Below are positions 1 to 9,200 of a DNA stretch of 11,378 bases, in pieces. The position numbers and the translations under genes are program-made. This DNA is from Phoronis pallida (lineage: Eukaryota > Phoronida > Phoronidae). The notes below the pieces were generated by a model. That model searched no databases, was not told where the DNA came from, and was given only the letters and a program-made list of their open reading frames with translations. The DNA lies in NCBI GenBank assembly GCA_028565715.1, contig JAOXYC010209017.1:1-11378 (forward strand). The letters are read 5' to 3'. How positions within the stretch are numbered: the stretch's first letter is position 1; every line of letters starts with the position of its first letter.

Positions 1-129
1 CGTGTTTCAGTACTCGTGTACTCCACTTTGTTATAATACAAAGTATATCACAAAGTGATATCAATTCAAATATAAGGGTAGTTAAGTGATGAAAGGATTT
101 ACTAACTATGTCTGCTTGATTTTTTGTAG
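1..129 (+). other. WDR90 intron end before the first exon in the window
   Basis: AT-rich sequence without coding character, ending in the pyrimidine tract and AG of the first exon. The upstream exon lies outside the window. Confidence 0.7.
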
Positions 130-275
130 GTTTCATGTCTAGCTCTGAAGTCAGACTCAACAATACTGGCGTCCGGTCAAACTGGGGATCAGAGTGTTGT
201 CAGAATTTGGAAGTTCAGCAGTGGAGAATGTTTGGCTATGTTTAAAGCACACGCCCACTCTCTCAGCTGCTTAAG
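130..275 (+). CDS. WDR90: WDR90 exon 1 of window (residues 1-48 plus 2 nt)
   Basis: The acceptor is TTTTTTGTAG ending at 129 and the donor is AG|GTATGT at 275/276. The exon starts in phase 0 and ends with two bases of a Ser codon. It encodes VSCLALKSDSTILASGQTG followed by the blade strand DQSVVRIWKF and then SGECLAMFKAHAHSLSCL, matching the WDR90 pattern of a blade followed by a histidine-rich inter-blade loop. Where the upstream exon lies cannot be seen; 1-129 is intron. Confidence 0.92.
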
Positions 276-3200
276 GTATGTTAAGCAATATTTTTATGTG
301 TAATTCAAAAGACAAGTGAGAACTTTTTCATGAAAAGTAGACAAATCTTTATCTCACTATTGTTAACATATCTGCGCCCATACGCAGGTTATCAGGATTA
401 TTTGAATATTATTTTTTTCACCTCATGTTTGGCTAATACTCACAGTAAGTCATCATGCAATTGTTCATTGTAAAGTAAGATATTTGTGTGGTACATTGTG
501 TTAGAATTTTTTTTCCAGTTTCTATTATTTTTACAAATCAATATCTGTTATGAGTTTTTTTCTAGTTTGGGTTTTGATTTTGTTTTAGTTTTTCTCGGAC
601 TGGTGGTGTGTTATGTGGTGTTGGCAAAGATGGACATGGCAAAACGGTAAATTTCTTTACTCTCTTGAATTCATAGATATAATTAGTCTTTTCTTTAATC
701 TCCATTTACTTGGACTCTTTTCAAATTTCTCCAAATAGTATGTGATTTACAGCCCCAGCAATGGTCAAATTACCTTTAAATAGAATTAGTATATTTTTTT
801 GATTTTTAATGTATTTTCACTTTCATATTTTGTTTTATGAATTCATAACACAATGTAAAGCGCATATAAGATTTTTATGCCCTTTATAAATAATGTTTTA
901 GATAAATGAATAAAACCATAATAACAACGCTCTCTCAAAGTCTTATATTGCCACTTAGATTAAAAACACCCTCATGTTTCTCTTACTGGAAAATACCCAC
1001 GTCCATTGCTAAAGCAAAAACAAGAGGACTCTAGCCAAGGTATTAAAGATTGACTGTAAGCAAATATAGCGATGTGATATTCTGAAGTAGTTATAGAAAG
1101 ATTGAGAGTTGTTCTAAATATAAGATTTCTTACACTGTAAATACCCTGTGTTTCAGATGGTTGTTGTATGGAATACACAGCGTGTTAACAGAGGTGGTGA
1201 TGTCACAGTGGCGGCGAAAGCACATACTGATGTGGATATAGAAAGATTGAGACTATCTGACTTTGATGAGACAAGGTATAACAACTGGCAAAAAACATTA
1301 GGGCTGTTCAGGCAAAAAACCCATGCATTGCAAGCTGCCTTCTGTCCTCGTACATTTTTGGCTGCAATAGCCCTTACATGGCACAGTGTTCTCTTAAGGA
1401 ACTTTAAACATGGTAGCCTGCCATAGTTTAGTTAAATGGCCAATTCTCGTGGGTATGCTTTCCCCCATGTTTTTTAGTAAGTGGGCTCTGGTGGTTACAT
1501 TTATATTAGGATACTCCTACTTTGCTTTCATTTTAATGAAAGTACTCTAACTTGAACTTTGAATCAAGCCAGTATCTTTTTTATCCATAATGCAAAAATA
1601 AAAATGTTTGAAAATATGACGGAGAAGTCGTGAAACATGTGTTTTGTTTAAAAACCATTGTTTGTTTTGATTTCTGCATCATGTCTAATAAGCAGTTGTT
1701 CCAGTAATAATGTGAGTGAAATTTCAGAATGATATCATGTGGTCGAGATAACATTCGAGTTTGGCGCCTGAGAGACGGCCAGTTACGTTCAGCCCCCGTC
1801 AACCTGGGAGAGTATAGAGCCATGGAATTCACAGATTGCTGCTTTGAAGCCAATTTACCTCACTCTAGGGACCCATATGATAAATTAGCGTAAGATGATG
1901 GATGCATAATGAAATAACACTTAAACTTTAGCTTCACTATGTTATATTACTGAACCATATAAATCTTTGGTTTGTACAGCATTGATAGGGAGAAGTACCT
2001 CTGTCGTTAAGTTGGAGAATGCAAAAACTTATTTCAATAATAAAAAATGTGCATTAATTTTTTTTTACTGATGTACCAAATAATTGTGCATATTATATCT
2101 GTTAAATTTCAATAAATCTTTGGCAGTTAAAAGAGCCAAATGCGAACTCCCTTCTTCTTGGATTGCACAAAGTTTATCAATATTATGAATCGGTTTATAA
2201 TAAATATACTCATGATCAGATTGGTATAGAACAAACAACTGTTCAGGATGACTTTCTCCAAATTGCACTAAACAGATGTCATTTGTTCTGAAGCAATTTT
2301 TCACCCTGGTAAAATAAATTTATGCACCATTCAAATATCTAATTTCAGGTATGTGTGTAGTCGGACGGGTTATATGTTTGAGGTGAATTATGGGAAGGTA
2401 ACGATAGAAAATGTACGCAGATTGACACCAAACCTGAAAGCCATGGGAGATTTCAACAACGACAAACAGACATTCAGCTCAGGTAATTTGTGAAAAGAAT
2501 TTGATGAAATATTTGAGCAGTGTTGTCATCACTGCCTATGCATGAAGTGGTATGGACACATTCGTGAATGCTCTATTATGTTTAGTCGTTCACACAGCCC
2601 CTCTCAATCAAGGTCTGTTCTCCCTGTGCAAGGATTAGGTATAGCTAATGTATGCCGATGATATGGCTCCACTGTCAGACTCGCTTAAATACAGTCACCT
2701 ACTTTTGGCAAAAACCCGAAGACCTCCCGCTACGGTTTCAGTCTGTTATTTCAAACAATGGTCTGTGATTAGTTTACATTATGTTGTCAATTTGAATTTA
2801 ATCCCCCTCCTCAGAAAGTGTTCAATAACAAACATATCCGAAGTTTCAATCACACCCTTCATTCTATCACAACTATAAGTCATAAGCCTAGAGGATTGAT
2901 AGGCTTCTGTTTTCAATACTCAGGGTAGGAATCAACCTGAGTGTGAGGAAGACCGTGAAAGACGTGCACACAATCTTGTAAGCTTCTTTTCCCCCTCATC
3001 TCAAAAGTGACAATCATGCATTGTCATAAACCTATCGATATACATGCATTGTCAAATGGTCTTACGTTATTAGTGAAATATCTGTAACTTTAAAAATGTT
3101 GTTATAGATGTTCAGTATTGTTTGATATGTTATCATAGGTGCTGGGGTTGCTTTAAACTCAATGGCAGTGAATGAGTCATTTTGTGCGACCGGATCTGAT

Positions 3201-6200
3201 GATGGTTACCTACGTCTGTGGCCATTGGATTTCTCACATGTCTATTTAGAAGCAGGTATGGCGTTTTTCTTAAATTGCCAATGTTTCATTTTGTTTTCTT
3301 GCAAAACTACGATACAGAATTTTGGAACATTTTTGACTGCATAAGTACAAAATTTTGTTGGATGTTTTAGATGATTAAAAGAGTTCACTTCCAAGCACAC
3401 AAAAAAAATTAATTAATAAATGTCTACAGTGATTGGATATTTTCAAACAAATAAAAGTGTACTGTCTTATCATTCTTGTTTCAAAAAATTCTCTACGATC
3501 ATTAGATTTTATATCAAATGAACTCAATTTTCAGAACATGAAGGTCCTGTGACTGCAGTCGATCTTTCTAAAGATGGAATGAAAATTCTTGCTGGCACAC
3601 TGGCTGTAAGTATCCCTTATACTGATTTAAGTGAATAAATTTTCATTTTTAATATTGAGCCGACAGACTCCTTTCATTTAAACATGTTCTGTTGAATATC
3701 ACTCTTCATTAAGTTTAAATCAACTCCATTGACCTATACATATTTGATTCTTAAAAAATTGTGTTCAAAATAGCTAGTTAGTGGTAACTCAACTTTTAAA
3801 TTGATGGGTGTTTGGTAAAAAACTTGTCACTGCTTACATCGAAATGTTAAAAATGATGTTTCAATCTCTCTGATACCTTTATTGATTTTCCTCTGTTTTG
3901 AATTACAACATTATATCAAATAGGGAGAAACTCATTTAAAAAATCATATAAATTCCATTCATTATTTTCCATACAATCTTTGACCAACTTTCAAATTTAA
4001 TTTCTTGTTATAATCAACAACAAGACTTTCACAAAGAGACTAGCTTGACCTTCGGGTTTATTCCGTCATCCGCTCAGAGAGGTTTCTCACAGATTGATCC
4101 TACTTTGCTACGATGACACTCCACGTCATGCCATCTGAAACGGTCAGTCTGCCAATACACATGACAGTCCTGATTAACATGGTCAACATGGGCGCCCTCT
4201 GTCGGATGCCTGTAAAGAAAGAGTTTTAATTTATACAGTGTCTTCATAGCTTAAAGATAGATATAGTATGATTAAACAGATTATTCGATTTGTGAAAACA
4301 AATCTGAAGACTAGTTCAACCCAGAAATTATTTTCTGTCAATGTTTAACTGAAGCTTTTTGCTTCAAACAATGTTAATGGCTGAATTTTTTATGATGCTC
4401 TTTTAAATAATCAAACTACTATTAATGTGTCATTTTCTCACTTATTTTACCTTAAAAAGTATTAAATGGTCCTGAATTACTAAAATTCAATAATGTAAAC
4501 CAACCAACCTGTGAGCACTTTTACTTTAAAAGCTAATTATTTTGTGCAAGAAAAGCTTTGTCTTTACAATACAGTAGAATATTAAATCTTGTTGAATTAC
4601 AAATAATTCGGTTTGAATAACTCACCATGGAGCATACGGTAACATGAATTGACCAGTTGATGTCCATTTCCAACTTTTCAAACCAATTTCTTTCCCACTT
4701 GTGAAATAACCACTTAAATCATAGCTTTCTGTCCAATGAAAAAAAAGACATTCAAGGATTGTGATTAATATTTGAAAATAAAACCTTTAAAATGGGACTA
4801 TGCACAAACATATTTATTAGGATTAAATTTAATTTTAAAAATGTTATAGAAAAAACCAAGATAATTCCGTTCATTATAAATTTGATGGGCCAAATATACT
4901 GATATTTGATAAGTTGTAACAACTTTGAAAAATTCCACTGCATAGCCGCATTTGATTGGTAGAGAACAACTCAGCACTGTGGTACTCACAACCTGCAGTT
5001 GGCATTTGTCTGGCAAGTATGAGACCTGGGTTGTAGTCCTGGTCTTCTGAATTTTTCTGTCTTCAAATTAATAAATTAAATATTTATAATCAAATGATCA
5101 TAGTTCTAGCCGTCGACATCTATTCTGGTCCTCTAAATCTTGACTAAAACCATAAAGTTTGATAATTGAGACCTTCTATAAATAAAAGAATTTAGCTCCA
5201 TGACATTTCAATTAAGCTAGCTCCATGAAATTTCAAAAAACAGCCACCAAATAATCTTAAGTTACCTGGCATGCTTTTGATAGACGTTGTTATGAACAGG
5301 TCTTCTTCAAATGTCTCAACAGACACAAGTTGTGACTTCTTGTGTATGCAGGCATCTCTCGCAGATTCCCAGATTCTTGGTGTGGTGTCAAAAAGATAAC
5401 ACTTGTTTGCATGTCTCACCCAGCCAATCGGACATTCTATGAAAAATGATAATAATTAATAATTGGGTAATAATGCCCTCAACACCATTTCCTAAGCTCT
5501 GCATACGTCGACATAAAATTGCCATGTGAACTGCCCGTGGAGCATACAGTGGTGTACAGTCTTTTAAAGACGCCAACCATTGTTAAACATTCACAACACC
5601 ACGTTATCCCAGAGCAGTTGGAAGTGCCTAAACCCGGATTAGAACTCACAACCTGTTTTATGAAAGGCCGCTATATTCTAACCAGACACTGGGTGATAGG
5701 CACTTCCAAGGGAATGATTTAATACTTTTGATATGCTAGTCTCTCACACAGCCCCTCTTAAACGAAGGTCTGTTCCCCTACGCATGAATCGGTTATCGCT
5801 AAGTGTATGTTTATTACCTCAATTATAGAAATAACGTTTTTAGTTCTATTCCTGTTTTACTCACTTTTTTCTGCATTCATTGTTATCATCTCTGCCTGCA
5901 TTGTACTCAGTTTGATTGTCAATTCCTGGATCATTTTCTGCTGTGCAATCTGGACTGCTTTCATCTCCTGCAGCTTGGCCGCATTGCAACACTCTTGCTC
6001 CCCCTCTGTTGGATTCAAAGCTGTCCCATACACAACAGCTAGGAAAGCCACCAACAATATCAGACTCTTTGCTGAACTGATCATGATCTGGTCTTGTTGA
6101 GTGTTGTTCTGTTTCAATAGCTTATTCTACTCTGTGATAAATAGTAGAGCTTGATTATATAATTCAAAATAGTAGCGCTTGATGATATAATTAAACATTC

Positions 6201-9200
6201 CTAAAACGATCTGTCAAAATGTAATAAATATTTTGTTATCAACTTCACTTTGAATTAAAATAAAAGAAAGATAAGATTGACTGTTTCACTTCATTTGTTG
6301 AATAGTTTGGTTGCTGATCTGATTTGAAAACATGGTTCTATTTCCTTGTTCGAAGCAAAGTCCATGTTGCTTTTAGATAAAATATGACTATTCTAAAATG
6401 CATAGTACATTATACTCTAAATACTTAAAGTTCTACTTCTTGATCACAGCATATGCACCAACGTCTTTCTTTAAAATCTGATTTTAAAGGTGCATGCGCC
6501 TTTTCCATGACCATTGAAATCATAAAACAAATTGCAGCAATGATGATTGTACTGATAGTACTCTGACTATTAAACCTTAGACACACAGCTAATATTTTTG
6601 AAAATTCTTTAAAATGACAAAAACGACTTTGTTAATTTTTGAATGTGTTAATTTAAAAACACATAAAAAACTTGTGGTGGGCCAAGCATAGTTATTTTTG
6701 GCTTAGGCATTAAGGAATGCATTCAAATTAATTAGTTTTGTCAGAAATTATGGAATATGCAGTTCTAATTCAATGCAAGTTTCACTACACATCTTAAAGC
6801 TGATGCAGCAAAGTCATATTTCTAGCCAACACTTTGCGGCGTTTTCTTTGCCGCCCATCTATCCAGAGATGTTGTATTCATTGTTTTGTTCATATTTTCC
6901 GTCATTTTAATAAATGGCCTTTCACACACTACAACACTATTGTTTCTCTGGATACATAGCTCGTCGGTCAGCGGAACGATCATAAATAGAATTTAAGAAT
7001 TAAATGAATTTATGAGAGTGCAGCACATGTAACTCATTACGTCACAACTGTAACCCTTTGACAATGCAAGGTCACGTGACTTATCGGTCTCTCACTTGGC
7101 CATCATCTATACGACAAGACGCGTTTGCTTATTTCTCCGAGTTTTTCAACTCGACTTCAGTTTTTTATTTCCCACCCCCTGTATCTCTGTTATCATGGTC
7201 GTTGTTATATGTATTTTATTTTATGGCGGCGTTTTCTTTGCCGCCCATCTATCCAGAGATGTTGTATTCATTGTTTTGTTAATATTTTCCGTCATTTTAA
7301 TAAATTGTAATAAATCACACACTACAACACTATTGTTTCTCTGGATACATAGCTCGTCGGTCAGCGGAATGATCATAAAGATACGGTCTCCTCGTTGGTG
7401 AGGATCTGGGGTCAAATTCAAATCAACTAGAAATTTTGTGTATGAGTCCTTTGGTGAATGTTATTAACCTGCATCATAGTCAAAAAAATCGGTCAAGGGA
7501 TAAATTTGAGATCTTGGTATCAAAAAAACCTTCTCGTAGGAGAAGGTTTTCGAAATTTACACTTTTTAGGATAAAAAGCTCACATTTACCCCTTTACCGC
7601 CTTTTTTGAATTTGTTTACTAAGATGCAGGTTCATTATATTCATCAAAGGACTCATACACAAAATTTCTAGTTGATTTGAATTTTGACCCCAGATCCTCA
7701 CCAACGAGGAGACAGTATCTCTAATATGCAAGTTTCACTATGCATCTTAAAGCTGATGCAGCACAGTCATGTTAAAACATGATCAATTTAGTAGAAATTG
7801 TGACAGAGATGTTTCTTACATTTTCAGGGAAATCTTGGCATATTGGATGTGACAACTAGAAACTACAAAACGATAATGCGATCACATACTGGCAAAATAA
7901 CGGGTCTTGCCCTAGATCCTAAGAGACGCCATATAGCTACAATATCTGATGACCATAGTATAAGACTTTGGGACATGGATACATTACAACAGGTAAAACC
8001 TCATCTCAAAAATTCATTGACTGTATTGAATTGATTGATTGAATTTACATCATATTCATTGAATGTATGTTTCAAATTAACGTGAGCCCAATAGCATCGG
8101 GATGACACTTTCAGAAAGGGCATACTCTGTCATAAAAATGACAATAAAACAATGCACCATTCACTGTTCAAACTACTTAAAAAATCACATGCTACTGTCA
8201 ATTCATAATCAAATTCTTATGTGACGTTATACAAATTGCTTCAATGCCATATGGAATATTGCAATGTGGAGAAATGAGTGGCTAAACATGCTTTTCTACA
8301 CAGAAAAGGGTACTTTTGAGTGATGCAAATTGTCTGTTGCACAGTGGTTGACCCTATGTGGTAAAGCATGCTTCATTGTGCTGTACTCTGCATATGACAT
8401 GTTTGTTATATATTTTAACAAAAAACAAAAGAAGTACCCCCTCTGCTTTTGACATGGTAATGTATATATCCCGGCAGAATCTGACAGTCTTGAGCCTTTA
8501 TCACTTTATAACTGGAGCCGTTATCACTTATAGAATGAATTTGAAGTTATTAAGAATTTTAAATACAAAAGTATTCAACCATCCCAATGTCGAACCTTTA
8601 GAGACACTTCTGAGTGATGTTTTCAGTTGTTTGATTTCACGTGTGCTGAAGAGTGCGCAACATCTATCACATACCACCCGGAGAAGGAAGTGTTTGCTTG
8701 CGGATTTGAGAATGGATGTGTCAGAGCATTCTCTATTCCAACGACAAGCCTGCTTACAGAACATAGGTTTGTTATTTCTATATTTTACTTACAGGCATAT
8801 ATGAGCTAACATGTAAAATTTTTGATGTCGGTTTTTGTTTTACATCATCCGGTAATTTTTTGTTATAATAAAATCAATTTCATTATCTTCTACTTAAAAG
8901 CTTAAGATATTTTCGTGAATTGGTTATAGCTGTTTGGATATTTGTATCCAGTAGAAATGAATATATTTGTTTGGTCCAAGGTAAAGCTTCTGGACATAAT
9001 GTGAGTTTCAGATGAATGCTTTTATCTTTTAAGATATAAGCATTCAAAAGACTATTGCCTTTCGAACACAAAGTCAATTAAAAGTTTCAAAAACAGTAAA
9101 CTGTTCAAAAACTAAGTCGGCATAAATTTACATATTTCCTAATATTATCACTTTTGATTTAAAGTTAAAAGATATTTAATGGCCGGCTTCACTATTTTCC

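Noticed and set aside
1276-1426. Continuation of the open frame of WDR90 exon 3 to a stop
   Set aside because: The residues after 1275 lack family character, and exon 4 joins in the right frame only if exon 3 ends at 1275; this is intron read-through.
2921-2990. Possible extra WDR90 exon between exons 5 and 6
   Set aside because: Exons 5 and 6 join directly with correct phase and family sequence (SSG|AGVALNS), so no exon is missing.
4617-4640. Similarity of GGAGCATAC with the SINE body near 5537
   Set aside because: Only about nine bases, and here it encodes the conserved end of lectin exon 3 (YAPW); treated as coincidence.
4752-5016. Two overlapping minus-strand frames in lectin intron 2
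   Set aside because: Low-complexity Ile/Asn/Phe-rich translations of AT-rich DNA; the lectin exons join across them without need of another exon.
4920-5040. Second tRNA-like SINE (phrases GGTAGAGAAC and GGGTTGTAGTCC)
   Set aside because: The spacing between the A-like and B-like boxes is too long and no stem structure is evident; the similarity is too weak to annotate.
5624-5703. Functional tRNA gene on the minus strand
   Set aside because: The acceptor-like stem pairs and A/B boxes are recognisable, but the T-stem does not pair and a SINE body follows directly.
5388-5722. Open frames on both strands around the SINE
   Set aside because: They translate the SINE and its flanks; neither shows protein character and they conflict with the lectin frame.
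8358-8804. 148-codon plus-strand open frame
   Set aside because: It is out of frame with WDR90, has no recognisable domain, and its second half is a shadow of exon 9.
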